Shown here: piece by piece, positions 8,904-19,133 of the stretch | How positions within the stretch are numbered: the stretch's first letter is position 1 | Layout: each line of letters opens with the position of its first letter | Source: Anaerocolumna jejuensis DSM 15929 | GTDB taxonomy: Bacteria; Bacillota; Clostridia; Lachnospirales; Lachnospiraceae | Reading direction: 5' to 3' | Assembly (NCBI RefSeq): GCF_900142215.1 | Contig: NZ_FRAC01000018.1 | Location: forward strand, 75,419 to 139,418 | DNA length: 64,000 bases | Made by a program: the position numbers and the translations under genes | The notes under the pieces: generated by a model | Seen by the model: the letters and a program-made list of their open reading frames with translations, nothing else | Databases searched by the model: none | What the model was told of the DNA's origin: nothing

Positions 8904-11002
8904 AATGTATCAATAAAGTTCCATTTGATTTCGCTGTAGCTTCCATAGAATTTATCCATATTGCCGGATACTTTTCCTGTCTTCTTACCATTATCCTCTA
9001 TATTAACTTCCAAACTGAACCATTGATAATTTCCTTTTTTATAATCCAGACTCTCTCCGTCATCTTCATACAACAGGAATTTACCGCTTTTCATACCATA
9101 ATGTCTTATCTCTAATGGTACCGGTACACCTTTTGCCGGAACATGATTGTATGCAGGTATCATAGGAATAATCCCCCCATCTTTCACAAAAAGCGGAAGC
9201 TTATCTATGGTAGCTTCGATTTTTATAAAGTTTCCTCCTGTAAATTCTTTACCCGTATCAAAATAATACCATTTTCCTTCAGGCAGATAAACGAAACGTT
9301 CTTTCTGACCGGCCAATAGTGGTGCGACCAGAATGAAATCTCCTGCCATATATTGATTATCCACTTCATCTTGGAATATATCCCATGACTTGGTCTTTTC
9401 AAAGCCACTGGCTTCTTTATATAATTCACCAACCTTTGCAGGATTATAACCTTCCTCTAAATGCATCGCTCTAAAAGGTGGGATGCCTTCAAAATTGTAT
9501 TTTGCAAAAGCTGAATAAAAGTATGGTATTAATCTCATTCTGAGGTTAACATAATGTAAAATAATATCATAAACTTCTGGGTAGGACCATGGTTTTGTCC
9601 CATCTGCCCATGCATTTAAAATGGCGATTGGTGAAAAGCAGACTGTCTGAAAACGCCTGACCCAGTCTTCACTGCTTTGGGCCGTTCTGACTTCCGGAGT
9701 CCACAAAAGCCCGCTAAAGCTGGAATTGCACAATGCTCTGATAAATTGTTCATGATCATACAAATCGGAATATAGTACATAGGGAAGGGTGGAGGCAGCT
9801 GCATTAGAAGCTCTTACCATCCCATATGTGCGTTTGTTTACTTCATAAAACAGTTCTGCCGTAGTCTTTTGAAACAATAGTCCAAGGAGCTGCCTCATCT
9901 GTTCCCCATCATTTCCAGACGGAAAAGTTGCATGGGTCGGAAACATCCATGAGAAATCTGTGAGCTCACTTCCATCACATTCATCCAGCTTGTAACCCGA
10001 AATTCCTATATCAATATGCTCTTGCCTGTGCTGAGCCTTAATTATTTTTCTGACCTCCGGTACAGAGTAATCCGGAATTATCCCTGCCCACACGGTATGT
10101 GAACCTGCATAGGGTTCAAGTTCAGTAAAAATCTTTGCCTCAGGGGATACATATGCATGTTCCCAAAGATTGATTTTAAAGCCATTTTCAGCCATTTTGG
10201 ATACAAAAGCAGAAGGGTCTGGGAATCTCTCCTGTGACCATTCATAGGTAACCGGATAGCTTTTTGAATGCCAGCCAGGCTCAAGTCCAATTACATCACA
10301 GGGAAAACCTCTTTTTCTGTATTCCAGCGCTTCTTTGACTACCTGATCACCGGTGTATGCAGAAGGTGCCCTGTGCCAAAAACCAAGACCCCATTTTGGC
10401 GGAAGTACTCCGCCTCCGAAATAAAGGTTATAGCGTTGTACTATCTCCAATAAAGAACTTCCCGAAAATGCAAAGATTTCAGTTCCGTTACCTGGTATTA
10501 CAACCTCTATCAGATCTGATAAGGGGGTATAGTCAAAATCCGGATCACTCACATTATCTTTGGCCTTGGGTGGATTTTTACTGTCCTTCCTAACACAGGA
10601 ACCGCAGTAAATTGTAATAGCTCTCGAGGTATTTATAAACAGGCCATAACCCCCCGTTGACAAATAAAATGGAACGGGAGCATGACTTTCTCCTGTATCC
10701 TGTTTGGGATTGCTATTAACGTGCAAATAGCGTGTCTTTCCTCTGTGATTTATTTTCATGAATTGCAAACCCAAACCGTAAATTCTTTCCTCTGGCTGAA
10801 GGGGAATTCTAATTATGGTTTTACCATTTGTTATTTCATATTCCATCAATGTGACCGACTGCGGAAAATTAGTTTCCGTCAGTTTTCTCAACTTTTCATA
10901 TACAGGAGCCGCATCCATAACCAGTACAGGATTGAACTTATCTTCGCAACCTATTATAGTTTTCCATATACCATTTGCGCAGTCCTCCCATTTAATCTCC
11001 AT
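8900..11002 (-). CDS. Glycoside hydrolase family 31 enzyme
   Basis: Cytoplasmic (no signal peptide) retaining glycosidase of about 700 aa. It has an N-terminal beta-sandwich, a (beta/alpha)8 barrel and C-terminal beta domains. Family marks are RIYGLG near the N-terminus, the WGLGFWHRAPSAYTGDQVV barrel entry, and GYKLDECDG with the predicted nucleophile aspartate. The motif KLDECDG differs from the WxDMNE of classical alpha-glucosidases, so alpha-xylosidase, alpha-galactosidase or another specificity is possible. The exact start is uncertain: an ATG at 11002 or a TTG at 11008/11011, the latter better spaced from AAAGGG. It is the last intact gene of the importer operon and presumably splits sugars brought in by it. 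Confidence 0.85.
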   Translation of the reverse strand: MEIKWEDCANGIWKTIIGCEDKFNPVLVMDAAPVYEKLRKLTETNFPQSVTLMEYEITNGKTIIRIPLQPEERIYGLGLQFMKINHRGKTRYLHVNSNPKQDTGESHAPVPFYLSTGGYGLFINTSRAITIYCGSCVRKDSKNPPKAKDNVSDPDFDYTPLSDLIEVVIPGNGTEIFAFSGSSLLEIVQRYNLYFGGGVLPPKWGLGFWHRAPSAYTGDQVVKEALEYRKRGFPCDVIGLEPGWHSKSYPVTYEWSQERFPDPSAFVSKMAENGFKINLWEHAYVSPEAKIFTELEPYAGSHTVWAGIIPDYSVPEVRKIIKAQHRQEHIDIGISGYKLDECDGSELTDFSWMFPTHATFPSGNDGEQMRQLLGLLFQKTTAELFYEVNKRTYGMVRASNAAASTLPYVLYSDLYDHEQFIRALCNSSFSGLLWTPEVRTAQSSEDWVRRFQTVCFSPIAILNAWADGTKPWSYPEVYDIILHYVNLRMRLIPYFYSAFAKYNFEGIPPFRAMHLEEGYNPAKVGELYKEASGFEKTKSWDIFQDEVDNQYMAGDFILVAPLLAGQKERFVYLPEGKWYYFDTGKEFTGGNFIKIEATIDKLPLFVKDGGIIPMIPAYNHVPAKGVPVPLEIRHYGMKSGKFLLYEDDGESLDYKKGNYQWFSLEVNIEDNGKKTGKVSGNMDKFYGSYSEIKWNFIDTL

Positions 11003-11118
11003 CTGCAACAATATCACCCTTTCTGTTCTATATAAATTATAATTATAGTATCTGAACCTTTTTACATACATCTCCCAGTCTCAGAAAAACCTCAAGCCAG
11101 CCTCCGGCAAGTAATATC

Positions 11119-13512
11119 CTAGCCCATTATTACCTTAACAACTGCTCTTTCTCTTCCGTTTTTATGCTTGATGATATTGCTCGTCTGAATCTCTCCATCC
11201 ACTTCTATGCTCATTATACCTTTCTTTACTCCTGATTCATTAATAATTTCTATTTCATAATTACATTCTCTGAACTTCCTGTCAATCTTCGCCTGCTTCC
11301 ACTGCACAGGCAGGCAAGGGTCGATAAGCAGCCCTTCCCACTGTGACCGAATTCCAAGCATGTACTGTGTTACTGCAATATACATCCAAGCAGCGGTACC
11401 AGAAAGCCAGGAAACGTTAGCAAGACCAAAACGATCGGATTCCGGCCCGAACAGGTTGGAAGCATACACGTAGGGTTCTGCCTTGTATCGCCAAACACCA
11501 GCTTTTTTCATTGCAATCTCCGGAATCAGTTGCCTGTAGTACTTATATGCTATGTCCCCTCTTCCAAGGAGGCATTCGGCGATGATAGCCCAGGTATTGG
11601 CATGACAGAACACCGCACCGTTCTCTCCGGTTCCGGGATTGTAATTTGTAAGAGGATCCTTGGGATCAGGGAAATCTGTAATTGATGGATGAATCTTCTT
11701 AATACCAAGCTCGGTATCAAGCATCTCTTTGACTGAATTCATAGCAGCAAAGGACTTATCTTTATCTGCCATCTGTGACATTACCGCCCAGGTCTGCGCG
11801 TTCAGCCATATTTTTGCCTGATCATGTTCATCTGTTCCTAAAAACCTTCCGTCATCCATCACCGCTCTTCTAAACCATTTACCATCCCAGGCAATGGAAT
11901 TGACCAGCTCCTTCTGTTGTTGAAAAGTACTCATAAATGCAGCCGCATCCTCTATTTTACCCATAAGCCGCGCAAGTTCAGCCATCTTAGTAAGCATTAC
12001 TCCATATTGCATTGAGGTCCATATGCTTTCTCCTTTCCCTTTTCTGCAAACACGGAACAATTGATCGTTCCAGTCTGAACGCAGCATCAAAGGAAAACCA
12101 TTCGGTCCAAGATGGCTTTTTGTATATTCAAGGGCTTTCTGTAAATGTTCATAAATGGCAGCTTCCCCACCGTCATAATAAGTTACTTTTTCATCCAGGA
12201 AAGACAGGTCTCCCGACTCCATAACTACACTCCACACTGACCATACCGGCCATAAATGATCATCTGAATGTATTGTTGTAACTGGCTCCCAGCCTTCCGT
12301 AGGGAAAAAATAGTGATTTACGTGACCATCTTTGTATTGTTGTCCCAGTAGCAGCTTTATTTTATCCTTTGAAGCATTTATATCAAAAGGTATCTGGGAC
12401 AGTATGTCCTGTGAAGTATCCCGGAAGCCTACCCCTCTAAAGGTTCCTGTGGCATAAAAGGATATATTTCTTGAAAACAGAAAATTTCTCTGAGCCTGAT
12501 AAGGATTCCAGGTGTTAACCATTCTTTCCGTTTCCTTGTCAGGTAAGGTACACTGAAGTTTGCCAAGATAGCTTTCCCAGTTTTCTTTCAATTTGATAAA
12601 GGATTCTTCCACAAAGGTATCCCTTCTGGAATTTTCTATAGACTTTCTGATATCCTCTTCTGTCATTCCTGTACCAAGAAAAATATTCAGTGTCTGTTCT
12701 TCCCCGGGGTCAAGGCTTATATTAAACTGCAATGCACCACAGGGATCTCCTCCTGCAAGGGTAGAATTGGAACAGCTTCCCTGTTCTATGGCATTGGGAT
12801 TTGCTTCTGACCTGTAACTTCCCACAAATTCCTCTCTATCCCCATCAAACCCATCGGGAATCCTGTCGGCAGTAAAATAAACAAGTGGTGTTTCATCGGG
12901 CTTAGGCTGCATTTCAACCCCATATTTGTAGACAAGGCTTCCCCATTCCTCCAGATATTCCACCGAGACCTGATGTTTGTTATAGCACTGCCACTGCAGC
13001 TCCCTCATGAATTCCATCATTCCGAATTCCACATATGCAAATATGCTGAGTTGTTTTGTTTTTGAACTATTATTCTTAATTTTTAAATTCCAAATCAAAG
13101 AGTTTTCCAGTTCACCTACAAAATAGGTCAATTCAGAGTTCACACCGTCCTTAGCCGCCTGAAATCTTGTATAGCCCATTCCATGAGCGGAACTCCAGCT
13201 ATCAAGCTTTTTCTCCACAGGTTCATATGCAGGACTCCAGTATTCCCCTAAAGCTCCATCCCTTATGTAGATATATGGTCCAGGACGGTCCGTGGGCAGA
13301 TGAAAAAATCTGTAGCGTGAAATCCGCCATATTTGGGGCGAGCGGTAAAAAGCCAAGCCACCGCCTGCCTGGGACAGGATCGTGTGAAAGGTTCCGTTAG
13401 TCAGATAGTTAATCCACGGTGTTGGTGTATCATGTCTTTTAAAACAGACTTCCCTTTCCTCATCCTTAAAATAAAAATAAGATTCCATATTGTTTCTGTC
13501 TTGCAGGTTCAT
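11119..13512 (-). CDS. GH94 family glycoside phosphorylase
   Basis: Inverting phosphorylase of 797 aa, the length of cellobiose-type GH94 enzymes. Recognisable elements are the N-terminal beta-sandwich, GVGFRDTSQDIL (substrate loop), HSDDHLWPVW and RSDWNDQL, whose first aspartate corresponds to the general acid of the family. It then has WLNAQTWAVMS and ENGAVFCHANTW near the phosphate site. These enzymes split beta-linked disaccharides with phosphate inside the cell, saving one ATP per sugar. The start at 13512 is preferred (GAGGT 5 nt upstream) over an ATG 27 bp earlier. Which disaccharide is used (cellobiose, laminaribiose, chitobiose or other) cannot be stated. Confidence 0.88.
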   Translation of the reverse strand: MNLQDRNNMESYFYFKDEEREVCFKRHDTPTPWINYLTNGTFHTILSQAGGGLAFYRSPQIWRISRYRFFHLPTDRPGPYIYIRDGALGEYWSPAYEPVEKKLDSWSSAHGMGYTRFQAAKDGVNSELTYFVGELENSLIWNLKIKNNSSKTKQLSIFAYVEFGMMEFMRELQWQCYNKHQVSVEYLEEWGSLVYKYGVEMQPKPDETPLVYFTADRIPDGFDGDREEFVGSYRSEANPNAIEQGSCSNSTLAGGDPCGALQFNISLDPGEEQTLNIFLGTGMTEEDIRKSIENSRRDTFVEESFIKLKENWESYLGKLQCTLPDKETERMVNTWNPYQAQRNFLFSRNISFYATGTFRGVGFRDTSQDILSQIPFDINASKDKIKLLLGQQYKDGHVNHYFFPTEGWEPVTTIHSDDHLWPVWSVWSVVMESGDLSFLDEKVTYYDGGEAAIYEHLQKALEYTKSHLGPNGFPLMLRSDWNDQLFRVCRKGKGESIWTSMQYGVMLTKMAELARLMGKIEDAAAFMSTFQQQKELVNSIAWDGKWFRRAVMDDGRFLGTDEHDQAKIWLNAQTWAVMSQMADKDKSFAAMNSVKEMLDTELGIKKIHPSITDFPDPKDPLTNYNPGTGENGAVFCHANTWAIIAECLLGRGDIAYKYYRQLIPEIAMKKAGVWRYKAEPYVYASNLFGPESDRFGLANVSWLSGTAAWMYIAVTQYMLGIRSQWEGLLIDPCLPVQWKQAKIDRKFRECNYEIEIINESGVKKGIMSIEVDGEIQTSNIIKHKNGRERAVVKVIMG

Positions 13513-13697
13513 ATTTACCTCATCTTTCCAATAATCCAAAAGTATTACCTCTGTCAGTACCTGGATCTTTACACACTGATAAGGGACTGCTGCAGAACAG
13601 CTTATTTACCATGTCAGACGGACTGGTATATAATCCTATACCCATGGATTTTAATGCTATTCTACAACAGCCCCTTTATAGGTCATATTAATAATTT

Positions 13698-15248
13698 TTA
13701 TTTATTTAAAGTAGATTTCCAGGCATCTATCTGTCTTTGCACTTCTGCTACAACATCATCAATTCCTGCCTTTTTATCTTTTTCAACCTTTTCAGCCAAT
13801 ACCTTTTCATAGCTTGCCTGATCTTTTGCTAAAAGCTCGAACTTGTCATATTCTTTAGCAACTGCATTCAGCTGTGCAAGCTGGGACTGAATAGGAGTCG
13901 GGTCCACAGTAAAACCCCTAAGAACGGAAATTTCAGCGTCATTATTCATTTTTTCTGTTTCGGTCCAGGTGTTATCGTCCTGGCCAGGTAATAAATATGA
14001 GTTGAATTGGTTTCCAAGTACCCAGGCATAAGCTGACAGATTATACTTGGTATTCGCTACGGGTTCCGCATGAGTTTCATCTGCCATATTATAGTGAGTA
14101 CCGGGCAGACCAAATAACAACTCATTAAAGATTTCTTTGTCGGTATAGACAGCAGCCAGTGCATTCATGGCAGCTTCAGGATTTTTCGAATTTACATTTA
14201 TAGCTGTCATACAAGCACCGCCGGAGGAAGAAGAGGTGTATGCTGTACCTACCGGAACTGTTACAAATTCATAGCCTGGATATTTTACAGCAAGGCTGGC
14301 ATCATTACCGGGTTTATATATGTTAAGCACGGCGGCAACCTGACCTGCAGTCTGTAGTTTATCTACGTCGGTTAACAAAGTAATATCATTACCGAAATAA
14401 CCTTTCTGAGCCCAATCAAACTGGAGCTGACTATAAGCTTTATTCTCAGGAAATGCAGCAAAATCGTCTGAGCTTATTACTTTCATGTTTGTATCACCTT
14501 TTTTAATATAAGCATATCCGTATGCGGAGCCGGAAGCAGTTCCGGTAGAAATCCCCTCATAATCCCATATGCCCCAAAGCTGCTGCGGTAAAAACGGAAC
14601 TCGGATTTCCGGCTCATTTGCAACAATTTTATCAAGGAATGCAGGCAGTTTATTGATAAGATCATCTGTGGTCTTTATGGTACTTGGATCAAAGTTATAT
14701 TTTTCTACAAGATCTTTTCTGATTACAAGTCCTAATTGTGTAGCAACAATCTGCATATTGGGGATTGCATAAAGTTTTCCGTTAGACTTTGCGACATTAG
14801 ATAACCATTCAGGGCATTGTTCTTTCAGCTCCGGATGTTTTTCATATAAGTCATCAAGTGGCAGGAAAGCTTCCCTTCCTACATTATCATAAAAGTTGTT
14901 TAACCAGTTTGCAGTAAAGGCCAAGTCATAGTCCTCGCCGGATGAACTGATAAGCTTCATCTTGTCATCAAACTCACCCATCGGAATTGGGCGGAAGTCA
15001 ATCTTAACGTTAGCTTTCGCTGCAAGTTTCTTATTCATATCCTCCCATACCTGATCCTGGTCAGCTTGCTGGTCACTTGGAAAGTACCATATTACCGTTG
15101 GTACAGTCGAGTCATCTTTTGCTTTTTCTCCCGTTTCGGCTGCCCCTTTCGTATCAGTTACCTTACTGTCTTTTACATTTTTGCCACAGCCCCCCAAGAC
15201 ACTGGCCAGCATTAGTACTGCTAGAATAAGACTTATTACTTTTTTCAT
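13698..15248 (-). CDS. Sugar ABC transporter solute-binding lipoprotein
   Basis: Extracytoplasmic binding protein, 516 aa, with lipoprotein signal peptide MKKVISLILAVLMLASVLGGC; the lipidated cysteine is C21. The mature part is a family 1 type solute-binding fold. The C-terminal ~150 residues (from about AYTSSSSGG onward) resemble the DUF3502 region found in many Clostridia/Paenibacillus oligosaccharide-binding proteins. It lies directly downstream of two Lpl-type permease genes, and no ATPase is encoded here. Such importers generally share a housekeeping MsmX/MsiK ATPase encoded elsewhere. Confidence 0.92.
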   Translation of the reverse strand: MKKVISLILAVLMLASVLGGCGKNVKDSKVTDTKGAAETGEKAKDDSTVPTVIWYFPSDQQADQDQVWEDMNKKLAAKANVKIDFRPIPMGEFDDKMKLISSSGEDYDLAFTANWLNNFYDNVGREAFLPLDDLYEKHPELKEQCPEWLSNVAKSNGKLYAIPNMQIVATQLGLVIRKDLVEKYNFDPSTIKTTDDLINKLPAFLDKIVANEPEIRVPFLPQQLWGIWDYEGISTGTASGSAYGYAYIKKGDTNMKVISSDDFAAFPENKAYSQLQFDWAQKGYFGNDITLLTDVDKLQTAGQVAAVLNIYKPGNDASLAVKYPGYEFVTVPVGTAYTSSSSGGACMTAINVNSKNPEAAMNALAAVYTDKEIFNELLFGLPGTHYNMADETHAEPVANTKYNLSAYAWVLGNQFNSYLLPGQDDNTWTETEKMNNDAEISVLRGFTVDPTPIQSQLAQLNAVAKEYDKFELLAKDQASYEKVLAEKVEKDKKAGIDDVVAEVQRQIDAWKSTLNK

Positions 15249-15305
15249 TTTTTATCCTCCTTGTTTTTTATATAACAAAGGTTCTCCTTTATTATCAGTT
15301 GATTA

Positions 15306-16211
15306 TCAGCCTTTTATTGATCCCATTGTCATTCCTTTTGTAAAATACTTTTGGAAAAATGGGAAGAATATGAGCATTGGTCCTGTTGCAACCACCACCA
15401 TCGCCATTCTTAGTGTCTCACTGGGCATACTGGTCATTGAACCAGTCATTGACGGAGCAGTGGTCATCATCTTTAAGACAGATTGAATTTTCAGCATCAT
15501 GCTTTGAAGCAGATATTGTAGCGGATATAAATCCGGATTTCTTATATAAAGCATTGCACTATACCATTCATTCCATTTTCCGAGTGCTGTTAAAAACGCC
15601 ACTGTAGCGAGCACGGGTTTTGACAGGCTTAGCGCAATCCGGAAGAAAATGCGGTATTCATTTGCACCATCAATCTTAGCTGCCTCAAATAAACCGTCAG
15701 GTAACTGCTTAAAGAAAGTTCTTACCATAATGATATAGAAAACATTCGTAATTCCAGGAAGAATTAACGCCCAAAGGCTATCGGTCAGATGCAGATACTG
15801 GGAGTTGATAATGTAGCTTGGTACTAAGCCTCCGCTAAATAATGTTGGAAAAAAGATTATAAAGGTCATTGCTTTCTTTAACTTAAATTGCGGTCTGGAA
15901 AGCGCATAGGCCATCATAGCCGTAAACAACACCGTTAAGAAAGTACCTGCAACGGTAATGAATAGAGTTACTAAATACGCATTTCCAATAACGGACGGAT
16001 TTTTAAATATGTACATATATGCTGTCCAGTCAATCGTTCTCGGTAAGACTGAATAGCCATTAATAATCAAATCTTTCTCATTGGACAGGGAGGCAGATAT
16101 GACAATAATAAACGGGATAATACATATAGCCGCAAAGAGGATAAAGAATGCATGTATCCACAGGCTGGTTTTTTCTTTTTTTACTTCCATATGTTTGCTC
16201 AAATTATTCAC
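15306..16211 (-). CDS. Sugar ABC transporter permease, LplC/MalG-type
   Basis: Inner-membrane permease of 301 aa with six membrane helices. The EAA loop reads LFEAAKIDGANEYRIFFRI, the contact to the ATPase. The C-terminus ends ...FFPFFQKYFTKGMTMGSIKG, typical of the LplC/YtcP/YesQ group. It lies 3 bp after the partner permease and 57 bp before the binding-protein gene. Substrate probably an oligosaccharide, judging from the GH94 and GH31 enzymes in the operon. Confidence 0.92.
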   Translation of the reverse strand: MNNLSKHMEVKKEKTSLWIHAFFILFAAICIIPFIIVISASLSNEKDLIINGYSVLPRTIDWTAYMYIFKNPSVIGNAYLVTLFITVAGTFLTVLFTAMMAYALSRPQFKLKKAMTFIIFFPTLFSGGLVPSYIINSQYLHLTDSLWALILPGITNVFYIIMVRTFFKQLPDGLFEAAKIDGANEYRIFFRIALSLSKPVLATVAFLTALGKWNEWYSAMLYIRNPDLYPLQYLLQSMMLKIQSVLKMMTTAPSMTGSMTSMPSETLRMAMVVVATGPMLIFFPFFQKYFTKGMTMGSIKG

Positions 16212-16214
16212 CTC

Positions 16215-17177
16215 CTAGAATAAAGCATTTTCAGGTTCAACTTTTGTTACAATGAAATTTGATGTTAACAGCACCACAAAGCAAACCAAAGATTGGAAAA
16301 GCCCCACTGCACTTGACATACCTATGTTGCCCTGGTTCATCAAGGCTCTGTAGACATAGGTGTCTATCACATCAGTGGTTGAGTATAACGCCCCTTGGTT
16401 ACGTGTTACATTGTAGAATAAACCAAAATCCGCTCTGAAAATTCCACCGATTGCTAAAAGTGTCATAATTGTTATTATTGGTACTAACTGCGGTAGGGAT
16501 ACATGAAAAACTCTCCGGAGTTTATTGGCACCATCCATCTGTGCCGCTTCAAAAAGTTCGGTGTCAACACCCATCAGTGCTGCGTAATAAATGATACTTC
16601 CGATTCCTACTCCATGCCATACATTAGATATTAGTAATATCAAAGGCCAATACTGCGGTTGTGTATACCATTGAATGCCTTCACCACCCAAACCTATAAT
16701 AATTTTGTTTAACAGACCGCCTTGGGGAGCAAGTAAGGAATATACCATATATCCTACAACTACCCAGGAGAGGAAGCTGGGTATAATGGATGCCGTCTGG
16801 TAAATCTTAACATATTTTGCTTTCTTTACTTCAAACATAATAAGTGCAAAAATCACTCCGGCAACAGTACTGATTACAATAAACAGCAGGTTAAGCCCTA
16901 AGGTGTTTCTTGTAACCCTCCATGCGTCCTGGGATTCAAAGAAGAACTGAAAATTCTTATATATGGGATCAACCCAGGGACTGCCGATAATTCCTTTCGG
17001 CACCTTAAAATCCTTAAAAGCCAAAATAATACCAAACATTGGCCAATATGCGAAAATACCCAGCAAAATAATTGTAGGCAACGTCAACGTAGCCAGTTGA
17101 AAATTGTCTATCAACATATTCATTTTAATTCTTTTCTTTTGCTTTGTACCTGGCTTTGCATTCACCTGCTTCTCCAA
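16215..17177 (-). CDS. Sugar ABC transporter permease, LplB-type
   Basis: Partner permease of 320 aa with six membrane helices and the EAA loop LFEAAQMDGANKLRRVFHV. It is the first gene of the operon LplB-LplC-binding protein-GH94-GH31. Translation probably begins at TTG 17177, since AGGAGG lies 7 nt upstream. A 27-bp motif at 17249-17275, repeated in front of the yesN-like gene, lies 72 bp upstream and is the likely control site. Confidence 0.92.
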   Translation of the reverse strand: MEKQVNAKPGTKQKKRIKMNMLIDNFQLATLTLPTIILLGIFAYWPMFGIILAFKDFKVPKGIIGSPWVDPIYKNFQFFFESQDAWRVTRNTLGLNLLFIVISTVAGVIFALIMFEVKKAKYVKIYQTASIIPSFLSWVVVGYMVYSLLAPQGGLLNKIIIGLGGEGIQWYTQPQYWPLILLISNVWHGVGIGSIIYYAALMGVDTELFEAAQMDGANKLRRVFHVSLPQLVPIITIMTLLAIGGIFRADFGLFYNVTRNQGALYSTTDVIDTYVYRALMNQGNIGMSSAVGLFQSLVCFVVLLTSNFIVTKVEPENALF

Positions 17178-17248
17178 AACACTACCTCCTCTTATGCAAA
17201 TATCATATCTGTTGTTTATATTCTACATGGAAATTTCATAAATTATAA

Positions 17249-17275
17249 TGTAACAATTTTGATATTTAATGAAAC
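17249..17275 (-). promoter_or_regulatory. Candidate YesN operator, importer promoter copy
   Basis: 27-bp stretch beginning TGTAACAATTTTGATATT; 23 of 27 positions match the copy at 20766-20792. A TATAAT-like box lies next to it (about 17244-17249). The site is 72-98 bp upstream of the first importer gene. AraC-type regulators bind such asymmetric sites close to promoters, so the YesN-like protein encoded next door is the natural candidate. Confidence 0.6.
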
Positions 17276-17321
17276 AGTTTTGACCAGTTACTCAATAATT
17301 ATAAATTCTTGGGATAAATAA

Positions 17322-17343
17322 AGCGGTTTCCGAAGAAACCGCT
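17322..17343 (-). terminator. Terminator after yesM-like gene
   Basis: AGCGGTTTC-TTCG-GAAACCGCT on the minus strand followed by TTTATTT. It separates the two-component unit from the importer operon. Confidence 0.8.
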
Positions 17344-17372
17344 GAAATGTTATAACTGGTCATATTTGATTT

Positions 17373-19133
17373 TTACTTTATTACAGGAAATTTCATTATA
17401 ACTTCTGTTTTTATATTTTGAATACTTTCAATTTTCAATCCATATTCTTCACCGAAATAAAGCTTCAACCTCTGATTAACATTAATAAGCCCTATATGGC
17501 GGCTTTCCTTAATTACCTCACTTTTCATAGACTGATTCAAGCCATAGACTTCACTTGGGGAGATACCAAGACCATTATCTTTAACGGTAATTTCCACATC
17601 CCCTGCAATGATCCTTCCGCTGACAGTAATCATCCCTTTATTCGTAAGGGGTTTAATTCCGTGGTAGATGGCATTTTCAATAATCGGCTGTAAGACAATT
17701 TTAATGGTCTTGCAATCAAGTAATTCCTCCGGCATATCCCATACAATGTTAAACTTGTCCTCATAGCGTTTCTTTTGGATTTCAATGTACAGCTTTGAGT
17801 GTTCAAGTTCATCTCGCAGCGGAATAATTGTGTCGGTATTTTCTAATGCCATTCTTAACATACTAGACAGCGCACCTGCCATATTGGAAATATCATTTTC
17901 TCCGCCAAATAATCCAATTGCCATCCAATTAATCGTTTCTAACGTGTTATTAAAGAAGTGGGGATTTATCTGTGATTGAAGTGCAACAGACTGGGCTTTC
18001 TTTAAAAGCCGAACTCTTTCGGTAAGTTCTTCCTCAATATTTCTATTCTTGTTAATCGTTTTTTTAATTGAGTTCACAATATACTTTAATTCATTCTGCT
18101 CGTTTAAAATATCATCGTCACCAAACAGTGCTGCCTTATTTTCCTCGATTGTTGACATAATTGTTTTAATCGGATTAAATATTCTTACAGATATGACGAA
18201 GCACAATATAACTATAATTATTGTCATTACTAAAACAAATAGAAACATAAAGTTCCTAATACCTATAAGCTTGCTGCGGTAAACCTCAAAATCAAAATAG
18301 GTAATAACTTTTATACCTGTATCTTTTGACGTTTTAAGTGATATACTTGTTTCTTTATCAAAATATCCTTCGTTTTTAAGCAGCCTTTTATAATTCGGTA
18401 TGATTTCTACTGATTTTCCTATCTCATCCTGATTTCTTGAATATAATATTTGCTCATTATCTATTATATAAAAGTGGTCATTTCCACCTGCTAACATTTT
18501 CCCCAATTCGGTAAGGTTCAGATTCATAACTGCAACACCACTATTGAGGGAGCCTAAGTATATGTTATTATAAACAGAAAGCTGTTTCACTTTAACACCC
18601 TTTTTCACCATATCCGTTAATGCGAACCATTGACTTGCTTTTATATTATCATGGTTAATGTATTCTTCAATACAGGCCTTATCTGTAAAGTTATCATAGT
18701 TCACTATTCCTGACATGGTAACGACCTTGCCGCTTCTTGGCGAATAGAGATAAACACTGTTGACATAATCCTTGCCAATGACGGGAAACTTAATTAAGTC
18801 CGTAAGGAAACTGCTATTTGACCAAATAACAGAATCATTCCCTGATGTATACATAAACAGCTGAGTTGTAGAATTAAAGCCTATAATGGCAAGCTGAGAA
18901 CCGGCTTCCTTTATGATTCTGTCCACATCACCTGAAAGCTTAGTAATATACTCTTCATTATAGGCTTTAATTTCATTTTTTTGGATATTCCCATAGGCAT
19001 AAAATAAAATGGTTATAATGCCGATTATCGGTATTATAATCAACGGTATAAGTGAAACCAGGTTTTTAAAAAAAATACTATTGAACCTATAGTTTTTAAT
19101 ATATTTATGAAATAACTGCTTATACTTCATCAT
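17373..19133 (-). CDS. YesM-type sensor histidine kinase
   Basis: Membrane sensor of about 586 aa. It has an N-terminal helix (about 25-48), a ~245-residue extracytoplasmic sensing domain, a second helix (about 290-312), a HAMP-like linker, and a His_kinase core with QINPHFFNNTLETINWMA carrying the phospho-acceptor histidine. A C-terminal ATPase domain has NAIYHGIK, DNGLGIS and HIGLINVNQRL. The ATG at 19133 is read within the stop region of the regulator gene (14 bp overlap), so both are coupled. YesM/YesN pairs sense carbohydrate breakdown products and switch on the adjacent ABC importer. Confidence 0.92.
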   Translation of the reverse strand: MMKYKQLFHKYIKNYRFNSIFFKNLVSLIPLIIIPIIGIITILFYAYGNIQKNEIKAYNEEYITKLSGDVDRIIKEAGSQLAIIGFNSTTQLFMYTSGNDSVIWSNSSFLTDLIKFPVIGKDYVNSVYLYSPRSGKVVTMSGIVNYDNFTDKACIEEYINHDNIKASQWFALTDMVKKGVKVKQLSVYNNIYLGSLNSGVAVMNLNLTELGKMLAGGNDHFYIIDNEQILYSRNQDEIGKSVEIIPNYKRLLKNEGYFDKETSISLKTSKDTGIKVITYFDFEVYRSKLIGIRNFMFLFVLVMTIIIVILCFVISVRIFNPIKTIMSTIEENKAALFGDDDILNEQNELKYIVNSIKKTINKNRNIEEELTERVRLLKKAQSVALQSQINPHFFNNTLETINWMAIGLFGGENDISNMAGALSSMLRMALENTDTIIPLRDELEHSKLYIEIQKKRYEDKFNIVWDMPEELLDCKTIKIVLQPIIENAIYHGIKPLTNKGMITVSGRIIAGDVEITVKDNGLGISPSEVYGLNQSMKSEVIKESRHIGLINVNQRLKLYFGEEYGLKIESIQNIKTEVIMKFPVIK

